A stretch of 8,036 nucleotides of DNA from Pirellulales bacterium (GCA_022842745.1 JALHPA010000091.1:1-8036), one strand, 5' to 3'; numbered from the stretch's first letter, positions 1 to 6,180 are shown. Made by a program: numbers and translations. Notes: generated from the letters alone by a model not told the origin.

Positions 1-405
1 GGAGGACTGGACTTCGCCGTCGGCGCCGACGGGGAGCAGGTCGAGACGCCAGCCGCGGCGGGCCCAGTAGGCGAGGGGCGCCAAGACGCTGGGATGTTCG
101 AGATGGGAGGCAACGATACGACCGGGGGCGGGCTGAAGCGAAAGGCGACCGGAGATCGCCAGATTGTTGGACTCGGTCCCGCCGCTGGTGAAGAGGAGTC
201 GATCGGGCTTGGGGCTGGCGTTCGCGCCAAGCATTTGGGCGATTTCGTCTCGGGCGTCTTCGAGGAGTTTGCGCGCGCGGCGGCCGGCGGAGTGCTGACT
301 GGAGGGGTTGGCGAAACCCTGTTGCTCGCAAGCGCGCATCGCCTCTTGCACTTCAGGGAGCAGAGGGGTGGTGCTGTTGTGATCGAGGTAGATCGTATCC
401 GGCAT
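1..405 (-). CDS. Cysteine desulfurase-type class V aminotransferase, N-terminal part (3' end outside window)
   Basis: PLP-dependent enzyme of the NifS/IscS family, expected to remove sulfur from L-cysteine as an enzyme-bound persulfide for Fe-S cluster assembly or tRNA thiolation in the cytoplasm. The 135 visible residues open with YLDHNSTTPLLPEV (residues 6-19), typical of the family N-terminus. Next come SGGTESNN (74-81), the cofactor phosphate-binding segment, and EHPSV (103-107), whose His104 matches the PLP-stacking histidine of IscS. The PLP lysine and the catalytic cysteine loop lie beyond the left edge, so desulfurase cannot be separated with certainty from close relatives, nor IscS-like from NifS-like members. 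The ATG start at 405 is fixed by the family's short N-terminus. No Shine-Dalgarno sequence precedes it, and a perfect TATAAT sits only 8 bases upstream. It is divergent from the tex gene. Its codons end mainly in C, unlike the G-ending codons of the plus-strand genes. Confidence 0.93.
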   Translation of the reverse strand, partial: MPDTIYLDHNSTTPLLPEVQEAMRACEQQGFANPSSQHSAGRRARKLLEDARDEIAQMLGANASPKPDRLLFTSGGTESNNLAISGRLSLQPAPGRIVASHLEHPSVLAPLAYWARRGWRLDLLPVGADGEVQSS

Positions 406-413
406 GGCAGTCG

Positions 414-419
414 ATTATA
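414..419 (-). promoter_or_regulatory. Perfect -10 hexamer TATAAT for the desulfurase gene
   Basis: On the minus strand TATAAT occupies 419 down to 414, and the ATG begins at 405. A start site about 7 bases past the hexamer would fall within a few bases of the ATG, which predicts a leaderless or nearly leaderless mRNA. No good -35 box is visible; the best is TTCCCC at an 18-base spacing, with 3 of 6 matches. A match to TATAAT in such GC-rich DNA is unlikely by chance, but its use as a promoter is an inference. Confidence 0.45.
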
Positions 420-506
420 GGCGGGATCCAGGGAGGCGGGGAACGATCGGGCGGAGCGGAATGGTCGCGGATGCGCGGGATAAGTTGGCAGGCGGAGCGG
501 TCGATC

Positions 507-532
507 GCAAGCGGCGCTTGACAAGCGCTTGC
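507..532. repeat. Nested inverted repeats made of four CAAGCG/CGCTTG half-sites
   Basis: Four copies of one 6-mer in alternating orientation are packed into 26 bases: CAAGCG at 508, CGCTTG at 515, CAAGCG at 522 and CGCTTG at 526. They form a perfect 7+1+7 palindrome (514-528) and an outer pair, GCAAGCG at 507-513 with CGCTTGC at 526-532. The cluster covers the candidate -35 box of tex and lies between two divergent genes, as an operator would. The cognate regulator is unknown. Confidence 0.5.
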
Positions 533-547
533 TACAACGCATAGATT
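518..547 (+). promoter_or_regulatory. Candidate sigma-70-type promoter for tex
   Basis: A perfect TTGACA (518-523) is followed after 18 bases by TAGATT (542-547, 4 of 6 matches to TATAAT). Transcription would start near 554 and give a leader of about 100 bases before the tex ATG at 653. The -35 box lies inside the palindrome cluster, so a repressor bound there would block it. The weak -10 match and the long spacer keep confidence moderate. Confidence 0.4.
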
Positions 548-606
548 GCGAGTTCGCTAAGCCGCAGCGGCGATTGCGCTTCCGTCATTCTCCTCGGTAG
601 TAAACG

Positions 607-640
607 GCCGCCTGTCGAAAATAGACTTCGGACAGGCCGC
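607..640 (+). promoter_or_regulatory. Leader hairpin just upstream of the tex start codon
   Basis: GCCTGTC (610-616) pairs with GACAGGC (631-637) over 7 base pairs. The stem extends outward past one mismatch by 607-608 with 639-640, and inward past a one-base bulge by GAA (617-619) with TTC (627-629). The loop is about 7 bases. It ends 12 bases before the tex ATG, there is no Shine-Dalgarno sequence in the gap, and no T-run follows. It therefore looks more like a translational or stability element than a terminator. Confidence 0.5.
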
Positions 641-652
641 GCGTTTCTCGGC

Positions 653-3600
653 ATGGGCTTTACAACTACCATCGATCTTGGTCCGGTGGCCACTGGTCTC
701 TCCCTGCCACTGGAGCAGGTGGAAAGCGTGGTCCGTCTGTTGGACGAAGGGAACACGGTTCCCTTCATTACTCGATACCGGAAGGACCAGACCGGCGGTC
801 TGGACGAGGAGCAGATCCGCGGCGTGGAGTCGCGGGTGCAGAAGCTGCGATTGCTGGCGGAGCGGAAGCAGACGATCTTGCGCTCGATCGATAGCCAGGG
901 GAAGCTGACGCCGGAACTGGCGAAAGCGATCGAGCAGGCGGACAGCACGAAGCGGCTGGAAGATTTGTATCTGCCGTACAAACCGAAGAAGCAGTCGCTG
1001 GCGACATTGGCTCGGGAGCGGCAGTTGGAGCCCTTGGCGGCGGAGATTCTGTCGGGAGATCCGGCGGCGCTGGACTTGGACCGACGGGCGGCCGACTTTG
1101 TCAATCCGGACAAGCTGGTGGCGACCGCGGCCGATGCGCTGTTGGGCGTGGGGCACATTCTGGCGGAGGACTTCAGCGAGCGGGCCGATTTGCGGGACCG
1201 ATTGCGAAAGATCGTCCGGCGGACCGGAAAGCTGGTCAGCAACCGGATCGAGGAGGAAAAGAAAGCCGACGATCGAAGGGGGGAGGACAAACGGGGCGGA
1301 GATCGGAGGGGGGCGAGCGGACGGCCGGTTGCCGCAGTCGCCGACGGGACGCTGGTCACTGGCGACACGGCGCCGAGCGAGCCGCATGGGGTGGCTAGCG
1401 AAGGCGGGGGGGTGGAAATCGGTCCGGCGGCGACTTCTGAGACGGCTGCCGCGGATCATGCAGCGGCGGATCATGCAGCGGGGGCCGGGTCTTCGGAGAT
1501 TTCCGAGGCTCCAGCGGGTGCGGTCGGCGAAAGCCAAGCGCCGGCGGGCGATCCGGCGGTTGAAACTTTGCAAGGCGGCGAGAGCCCTCTATCCGACGCA
1601 GATGGAGGGACGCAGGCGATACGAAAGGACGAGGCTGCTCGCGAGGAGGGCGCCGAAACAAGCGCGATTGTTGGCGGCGAACCGGAGCACGCGGAAGTTG
1701 TTTCCCCGGCGGAGCCCGATCGCCAAAGAGGGGAGAATGCGGACGGGTCGACCGGCCAAGACGCCCTACACGCAGCGGGAGCGGAGGCAGGAACGGTTGA
1801 GGCAGGAACGGTTGAGGTAGGGGGCTCGGGTGAACCCGCCGTTGCTCCGGCTGAGGGCGCCGTAGCGGCGCCTGCGGGGGGGGCAGGCGCGAGCGCGGCC
1901 GAGGTGCGGCAGCCGCGGAAAAAGGCGCCGCCCAAGACGAAGCAGCAGGAGGAAAAGGAGCGACTGGTCCACGAATTCCGCGACTACTTCGATTATCAGG
2001 AGCAACTGACGCGGATTCCGCCGCACCGGGTGCTGGCGATCAACCGGGGGGAGCGGGCGAAGATCCTGCGGGTGCGGATCGAGGCGGACCAGGCCGAGAT
2101 GGTGCGGGTTGCGGAGGAGTTGCTCGTTCCGCCCGACCATCCGCACGCCGAATTTTTGCGCGGCTGCACGCGGGACGCGCTGACGCGGCTGGTGATACCA
2201 AGCCTGGAGCGCGAGGCGCGGCGGGAGCTCACCGACGCGGCGGAGGCGCACGCGGTGGAGGTGTTTGCGAAGAATTTGCGAAACCTGCTGTTGCAGGCGC
2301 CGGTGCGGGATCGCCGGGTGTTGGCGCTGGATCCGGGATTCAAGAGCGGCTGCAAATTGGCGGTGCTGGATGAATTCGGCAACCTGCTTGAGCACGCGGT
2401 CATTTTCCTGATCGGCAAGGCGGAGCGGAAATTGGATGCCCGCACGCGACTGATCGAGTTGATTCGCAAGCATTCGGTGAAGGTGCTGGCGATCGGCAAC
2501 GGGACGGCGTGCCGGGAGACGGAAGAGCTGGTGGCGGACATTCTGGCGAACGAGCTGAAGGAGGAGGGGGTCGCGTATGTGATCGTGAACGAGGCTGGCG
2601 CCAGCGTGTATTCAACGAGTCCGCTCGGGCGGGAAGAGTTTCCGAAGTACGACGCGACGCTGCGGGGGGCGATATCGATCGGGCGGAGGCTGCAAGATCC
2701 GCTGAGCGAACTGGTGAAAATCGACCCGGCGAGCATCGGGGTGGGGCTCTACCAGCACGACGTCAAGGCGAAGCACCTGCGGGCGTCGCTGGACGCGGTG
2801 GTGGAGTCGTGCGTGAATTTCGTGGCGGTCGATCTGAACACCGCCAGCCCGGCGCTGTTGCGATACGTATCGGGATTGAATCAGCTTACGGCGCGGCGGG
2901 TGTACGACCACCGGACGGCGAATGGCCCGTTCAAGACCCGCGAACAGCTTAAGGCGGTGCCGGGGTTTGGCGAGCAGACGTTCGTGCAAGCGGCAGGGTT
3001 CTTGAAGATCCGGGACGGCGAGCATCCGCTGGACGCGACCTGGATCCACCCGGAAAGCTACGACTCGGCGCGATCGGTGCTGACGCGCTTGGGGCGGTCG
3101 GAAGCGGACCTGACGAAGAAAGAGACGGTCGCGGAGCTGACGGAACTGACGAAGTCGCTCGACCTGGAGTCGGTGGGGCAGGAATTGCACATTGGCAAGT
3201 TGCTGTTGCGGGACATCGTTTCGCAATTGACGCGGCCGGGGCGCGATCCGCGCGAGGACTTGCCGGAGCCGATTTTCAAACGGGGCGTGCTCAAGCTGGA
3301 CGACCTGCAACAGGGGATGGAGCTGAGCGGGTCGGTGCTGAATGTGGTGGATTTCGGGGCGTTTGTGGATATTGGCTTGCACGATAGCGGGTTGGTCCAC
3401 GTGAGCCAGTTGGCCAACCGGTTTGTGCGCGATCCGCACGAGGTGGTGTCGGTCGGCGACATTGTGAAGGTGTGGGTGCTGGAGATCGACCGCACGCGGC
3501 GGCGGGTGTCGTTGACGATGATTCCACCGGGTTCGAAGCGGCCGGAACCGCCGCGGCGCGGGAAGCCGGAGCGGTCGCAGGATCGCGGGGGGCAGAATGA

Positions 3601-4318
3601 TCGGGGTGGGCAGAATGATCGTGGAGGGCAGAATGATCGTGGAGGGCAGGCGCAGGTGGCGCGGGCCGATCAGAGTCATGCCGCACCGCGGCCCGCCGCG
3701 CCCGATCGAACGCCACGTCCGCCCCGACCGGCGGGACGACCGGGGGGGGGGCGTCCGGGACCAGGAGGGCGAACGCATGGGGGGGGAACGGCCGGGGGTC
3801 AGGGAGGCGCCGGAGGCCCACCGGGCGGAGCGCGACGAGGTCCGCCGGCGCATCGACGACCCTTTGGCGCTAAGCCGACCGATGGGGGGGCTCGACCGAA
3901 TCAGGAGTTCAAACCGAAGCCCAAGCCAAAGCCGCTGGTCCCGCTGACCAAGAAAATGATCGAGGGGAAGGAGCCGTTGCGGACGTTTGGGGACTTGCTG
4001 CAGTTCAAGAAGATTCAGTCGGGGGAGCAGCCTGTGCCTGCGCCCGAGGAGACGGGGAAGAAGAATCGGAAGCCGCCGTCAGCGCCGGGCGAGCTGGCAG
4101 CCCCGACGCAGGCCGAGGCGGCGGCAGAGACGGGGTTGGCTGCGAGCGAGTTGGCGACTGACGCTTTGGCGAACGAAGCGGCGGCCGGCGCGACGACGGA
4201 CACGACCACTGACAATCGGCTGTCTGGCTCGAACGAGCCGCAGGGGGCGACGCCGGAGCGGGACGGGGGGGCGGACGGGGCGGCGCCGACGGTCGAGCCG
4301 TCTTCGGCGGGGTCTTAG
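653..4318 (+). CDS. tex: Tex-family RNA-binding transcription accessory protein (YqgF/HhH/S1) with large low-complexity insertion and tail
   Basis: Cytoplasmic nucleic-acid-binding factor of the Tex family. The folded parts align clearly with bacterial Tex: the N-terminal helical domain with RLLDEGNTVPFITRYRK (28-44) and LEDLYLPYKPKK (102-113); the continuation EFRDYFDYQEQL (441-452); the YqgF/RuvC-like domain starting at LALDPGFKSGCK (557-568), with AIGNGTACRETEE (613-625) and NEAGASVYS (646-654); helix-hairpin-helix motifs (about 727-786); and an S1 domain (about 887-957, with VDFGAFVDIG). At 1221 residues it is roughly 450 longer than usual. Residues 201-436 form an Ala/Gly/Glu-rich insertion where ordinary Tex has a short loop (VSNRIEEEKK on one side, EFRDYF on the other). 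Residues 960-1221 form a Gly/Pro/Arg-rich tail containing three DRGGQN-type repeats and an ordered-looking island at 1087-1125. The ATG at 653 matches the family's N-terminal spacing, although no Shine-Dalgarno sequence is seen. Identification is firm; the role of the additions is unknown. Confidence 0.96.
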   Translation: MGFTTTIDLGPVATGLSLPLEQVESVVRLLDEGNTVPFITRYRKDQTGGLDEEQIRGVESRVQKLRLLAERKQTILRSIDSQGKLTPELAKAIEQADSTKRLEDLYLPYKPKKQSLATLARERQLEPLAAEILSGDPAALDLDRRAADFVNPDKLVATAADALLGVGHILAEDFSERADLRDRLRKIVRRTGKLVSNRIEEEKKADDRRGEDKRGGDRRGASGRPVAAVADGTLVTGDTAPSEPHGVASEGGGVEIGPAATSETAAADHAAADHAAGAGSSEISEAPAGAVGESQAPAGDPAVETLQGGESPLSDADGGTQAIRKDEAAREEGAETSAIVGGEPEHAEVVSPAEPDRQRGENADGSTGQDALHAAGAEAGTVEAGTVEVGGSGEPAVAPAEGAVAAPAGGAGASAAEVRQPRKKAPPKTKQQEEKERLVHEFRDYFDYQEQLTRIPPHRVLAINRGERAKILRVRIEADQAEMVRVAEELLVPPDHPHAEFLRGCTRDALTRLVIPSLEREARRELTDAAEAHAVEVFAKNLRNLLLQAPVRDRRVLALDPGFKSGCKLAVLDEFGNLLEHAVIFLIGKAERKLDARTRLIELIRKHSVKVLAIGNGTACRETEELVADILANELKEEGVAYVIVNEAGASVYSTSPLGREEFPKYDATLRGAISIGRRLQDPLSELVKIDPASIGVGLYQHDVKAKHLRASLDAVVESCVNFVAVDLNTASPALLRYVSGLNQLTARRVYDHRTANGPFKTREQLKAVPGFGEQTFVQAAGFLKIRDGEHPLDATWIHPESYDSARSVLTRLGRSEADLTKKETVAELTELTKSLDLESVGQELHIGKLLLRDIVSQLTRPGRDPREDLPEPIFKRGVLKLDDLQQGMELSGSVLNVVDFGAFVDIGLHDSGLVHVSQLANRFVRDPHEVVSVGDIVKVWVLEIDRTRRRVSLTMIPPGSKRPEPPRRGKPERSQDRGGQNDRGGQNDRGGQNDRGGQAQVARADQSHAAPRPAAPDRTPRPPRPAGRPGGGRPGPGGRTHGGGTAGGQGGAGGPPGGARRGPPAHRRPFGAKPTDGGARPNQEFKPKPKPKPLVPLTKKMIEGKEPLRTFGDLLQFKKIQSGEQPVPAPEETGKKNRKPPSAPGELAAPTQAEAAAETGLAASELATDALANEAAAGATTDTTTDNRLSGSNEPQGATPERDGGADGAAPTVEPSSAGS
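1451..1480 (+). repeat. Perfect 15-bp tandem duplication in the Tex insertion
   Basis: The unit gcggatcatgcagcg occurs at 1451-1465 and again, identical, at 1466-1480. It encodes the doubled ADHAA pattern (Tex residues about 267-276). Identity at every base points to a recent in-frame duplication. Confidence 0.85.
1786..1815 (+). repeat. Second perfect 15-bp tandem duplication in the Tex insertion
   Basis: The unit ggcaggaacggttga is found at 1786-1800 and 1801-1815 with no mismatch. It gives the doubled AGTVE pattern at about residues 379-388. Like the copy at 1451-1480, its length is a multiple of three, so the frame is kept. Confidence 0.85.
3591..3649 (+). repeat. 18-bp tandem repeat, three units plus a partial, encoding GGQNDR repeats in the Tex tail
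   Basis: Units start at 3591, 3609 and 3627, followed by a 5-base partial copy. Units two and three are identical and unit one differs at two bases. The protein product is three copies of QNDRGG (Tex residues 981-998), giving closely spaced RGG triplets directly after the S1 domain. RGG-type repeats commonly bind RNA, so this may extend the nucleic-acid-binding surface; that function is an inference. Confidence 0.85.
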
Positions 4319-4477
4319 CGATTTTTTCGGTTCCCGACGAGAGACGGGGGATGGATCAAGCGACAGCGGGCGTATCAAGCGGCCGGGTCGCCGGTTGGTG
4401 GGACGAGCGATCGATTCGATCCCCGGTTTGCCGGTTGGTATTCGGGATACGATTTTTCAAGCGACGGTCGGCGGCCG

Positions 4478-4960
4478 ATGGACTTTGACGAACGACTGCA
4501 ACGGGCGATTCAGCGCGGGGAGCGATCGGCGACCGCTCGCAACCAGGCGGCGCGGGCGGCGGCGTTGAGCGAGGAGCAGTTGAAGCGGCTGCATTCGCAA
4601 TTGCGATTGACGCTGTCGGAGTATATTGAGCGCTGTCTGAGCCGGGTGCCGGGATTTCTACCGGGCTTCCAGTACGAGACCGTGGTGAGCGACCGCGGGT
4701 GGGGGGCGGCGGTGAATCGGGACGACGCCGATTTTCGCGACGGCCGCCGGGGGAGCGCGTTCAGCCGGCTGGAGGTGGTCGTGCGGCCGTATAGCTCGGG
4801 GCACATTCTGGAGATCAGCGCGCGAGGGACGATCCGGAACAAGGAGGCGTTCAATCGGACGCATTACCAGCCGCTGGCGGAGGCGGACTCGGACCGATTC
4901 GCGGAGCTGATCGACGCTTGGGTGATCGAATACGCGGAGCTGTTTTCGGCCCGGGGATGA
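4478..4960 (+). CDS. Conserved-looking protein of unknown function, 160 residues
   Basis: I do not recognise a characterised family. The protein is soluble, with no signal peptide or membrane segment. An N-terminal basic and Ala-rich helical stretch (1-55, including SEEQLKRLHSQLRL at 31-44) is followed by a probable alpha/beta part with GFQYETVVSDRGWGAAVNRDD (63-83, aromatic and Gly-rich), RLEVVVRPYSSGHILEISARG (97-117) and GTIRNKEAFNRTHYQPL (117-133), and ends in a helix, ELIDAWVIEYAELF (143-156). The alternating hydrophobic strands and sharply patterned aromatic residues look like a real folded protein, and I have the impression of similar proteins in other planctomycetes. It lies 159 bases after tex on the same strand, without a clear terminator between, and may be co-transcribed. 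No Shine-Dalgarno sequence precedes the ATG. The coding call is supported by G-ending codons matching the neighbouring genes. Confidence 0.82.
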   Translation: MDFDERLQRAIQRGERSATARNQAARAAALSEEQLKRLHSQLRLTLSEYIERCLSRVPGFLPGFQYETVVSDRGWGAAVNRDDADFRDGRRGSAFSRLEVVVRPYSSGHILEISARGTIRNKEAFNRTHYQPLAEADSDRFAELIDAWVIEYAELFSARG

Positions 4961-5000
4961 GGGGCGGGCGAGGCGCCGTCGGTGTTGGGCTGAGCAGGTT

Positions 5001-5066
5001 TCTTGCCAAGCGGGCGGGGGCGTTCGATAATGGGCGGACAGCTATGGCGTTGGCAGATTGGCAAGA
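5001..5066. repeat. 9-bp inverted repeat flanking the DUF1080 operon promoter
   Basis: TCTTGCCAA (5001-5009) and TTGGCAAGA (5058-5066) are exact reverse complements 48 bases apart. The left arm contains the -35 hexamer and the right arm lies in the 5' leader. A further direct copy of TTGGCA at 5050-5055 sits next to the right arm, in tandem at 8-base spacing. This arrangement would suit a regulator that binds two sites around a promoter, but no regulator gene is visible. Confidence 0.45.
5003..5031 (+). promoter_or_regulatory. Sigma-70-type promoter of the DUF1080 operon
   Basis: TTGCCA (5003-5008, 5 of 6) and GATAAT (5026-5031, 5 of 6) are separated by the ideal 17 bases. Transcription would begin near 5038, leaving a leader of about 50 bases before the ATG at 5088. 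This is the best promoter match in the window. Confidence 0.6.
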
Positions 5067-5075
5067 TTCTTGACT

Positions 5076-5080
5076 GGAGA
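5076..5080 (+). promoter_or_regulatory. Ribosome binding site GGAGA deciding the DUF1080 start
   Basis: GGAGA ends 7 bases before the ATG at 5088. It favours that ATG over an in-frame TTG at 5058, which would add ten residues in front of the signal peptide and has no such site. Confidence 0.65.
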
Positions 5081-5087
5081 ATGGACC

Positions 5088-6098
5088 ATGCGGATTGGCA
5101 TGTTGAGAGCTTTTTTGGCGGGTTTGATGGTGGTGGCTGTTTCGGCGGCCGGGGGAGAGGGAGCGGAACCGGAGGCGGCGAAATCGGGAGGGGACGCCAA
5201 GAGCGACCGCGAACTTGCGTTGCAGGGGGAATACAGCGGCGAACTGAAGATGGATGACCGCTCGGGGAAGGTGGGTGTCCAGGTGATCGCTTTGGGCGAG
5301 GGAAAATTTCACGCCGTGGGGACGGTGGGAGGTTTGCCGGGGGACGGATGGGACGGCGGAGAGAAGCGGGAAGCGGATGGGGACTTGCAGGGGGACGAAG
5401 TGCGATTTGAGGCGGGGGACAGCACGGCGATCGTCAAAGATGGGGTGATTACCGTCACGGACGCCGCGGGCGGGAAACTGGGAGAGCTGAAAAAAGTCGA
5501 GCGGAAAAGCGAAACTCTGGGGGCGAAGCCGCCGGCGGGGGGGGTGGTGTTGTTTGACGGGACGAACGCGGACGCATTTCCCGGGGCGAAGGTCAGCGAG
5601 GACAAGTCGGGCACTGACAAGCTCTTGATTCCAGCGGCGACGAGCAAGCAGAAGTTCCAAGGGTGCACGCTGCACGTGGAGTTTCGCACGCCGTTTGAAC
5701 CGAAAGCCCGGGGGCAGGGGCGAGGGAACAGCGGAGTGTATTTGCAGGGGCGGTACGAGGTGCAGGTGCTGGACTCGTTCGGTTTGGAGGGAAAAGATAA
5801 CGAGTGCGGCGGTATTTACTCGGTGAGCGCGCCGCGGGTCAACATGTGCTATCCGCCGCTGGCGTGGCAGACGTACGACATCGATTACACGCCTGCCGAG
5901 TTCGCCGAGGGGAAGAAGGTGAAGAACGCGCGGATGACCGTGCGGCACAATGGCGTGGTGGTGCAGGAGAACGTGGAGATTCCGCGGGCGACGACGGCGG
6001 CGCCTGTAGGAGAAGGGGAGGCGCCGGGGCCGTTGTATCTGCAAGACCATGGAAACGCGGTGCGGTACCGCAACATCTGGCTGGTCGAGAAGAAGTAG
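5088..6098 (+). CDS. Secreted DUF1080 (3-keto-disaccharide hydrolase family) protein
   Basis: Exported protein of 336 residues. Residues 1-20 form a signal peptide (basic start MRIGMLR, hydrophobic core FLAGLMVVAVSA), with cleavage likely after VSA or EGA. Residues about 43-140 form a beta-rich extra domain (LQGEYSGELKMDDRSGKVGVQVIALG, GGLPGDGWDG), also familiar from planctomycete DUF1080 proteins. The DUF1080 domain (about 150-333, a concanavalin-like beta sandwich) shows VLFDGTN (154-160), GNSGVYLQGRYEVQVLDSFG (213-232), CGGIYS (240-245), PPLAWQTYDIDY (256-267) and LYLQDHGNAVRYRNIWL (316-332). Characterised members of the family cleave 3-keto-glycosides, so a periplasmic or cell-surface role in breaking down oxidised sugars is plausible, but the substrate here is unknown and planctomycetes carry many paralogues. 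It is the first gene of a likely three-gene operon. The start is set by the GGAGA site and the signal peptide. Confidence 0.93.
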   Translation: MRIGMLRAFLAGLMVVAVSAAGGEGAEPEAAKSGGDAKSDRELALQGEYSGELKMDDRSGKVGVQVIALGEGKFHAVGTVGGLPGDGWDGGEKREADGDLQGDEVRFEAGDSTAIVKDGVITVTDAAGGKLGELKKVERKSETLGAKPPAGGVVLFDGTNADAFPGAKVSEDKSGTDKLLIPAATSKQKFQGCTLHVEFRTPFEPKARGQGRGNSGVYLQGRYEVQVLDSFGLEGKDNECGGIYSVSAPRVNMCYPPLAWQTYDIDYTPAEFAEGKKVKNARMTVRHNGVVVQENVEIPRATTAAPVGEGEAPGPLYLQDHGNAVRYRNIWLVEKK

Positions 6099-6180
6099 CC
6101 GGCGCCGGGCCGAGGATCGCTCGATCGAAAGGCAACAGCGGGGCGGGATTTTCCAACGCAGCAGCAGGACGAGCGCCGGC

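Larger units (their letters stand above)
1253..1960 (+). other. Segment encoding the low-complexity insertion that splits the Tex N-terminal domain
   Basis: These bases encode Tex residues 201-436. The first part is highly charged (DDRRGEDKRGGDRRG, 206-220), the middle is Ala/Gly/Glu/Pro-rich with almost no aromatic residues and no cysteine, and the end is basic and Gln/Glu-rich (PRKKAPPKTKQQEEKERL, 421-438), probably a helix leading back into the Tex fold. In ordinary Tex the flanking helices are joined by only a few residues. It has no domain I recognise and looks intrinsically disordered. The reading frame stays open and joins conserved sequence on both sides, so it is not a frameshift artefact. 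Confidence 0.8.

Noticed and set aside
1253..1960. Tex insertion as an intein or a mobile element
   Set aside because: There is no Cys/Ser start or His-Asn end, no splicing or endonuclease motif, and no terminal repeats or transposase; the sequence is simply low in complexity.
2612..3853. Long open frame on the minus strand opposite tex (and similar ones opposite other genes)
   Set aside because: Arg/Pro/His-rich composition without motifs, lying wholly within or overlapping a firmly identified gene; expected by chance in GC-rich DNA.
4288..4327. Possible intrinsic terminator after tex: GACGG/CCGTC stem followed by six T at 4322-4327
   Set aside because: The T-run lies 19 bases beyond the 5-bp stem, which itself sits inside the coding region; the spacing is too long for a normal terminator.
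5058..5073. Near match to a sigma-54 promoter (TTGGCAAG, four bases, TTGA)
   Set aside because: The essential GC at -12 is GA, and transcription would begin about 3 bases before the ATG, leaving the GGAGA ribosome site outside the message. The sigma-70-type promoter upstream fits better.
5058..5087. Upstream TTG start for the DUF1080 protein
   Set aside because: It would add an unlikely extension before a complete signal peptide and lacks a ribosome site, whereas the ATG at 5088 has one at good spacing.
6049..6180. Upstream ATG extending the membrane protein by 44 residues
   Set aside because: It lies inside the DUF1080 coding region and encodes a Ser/Arg-rich stretch typical of an out-of-frame shadow.
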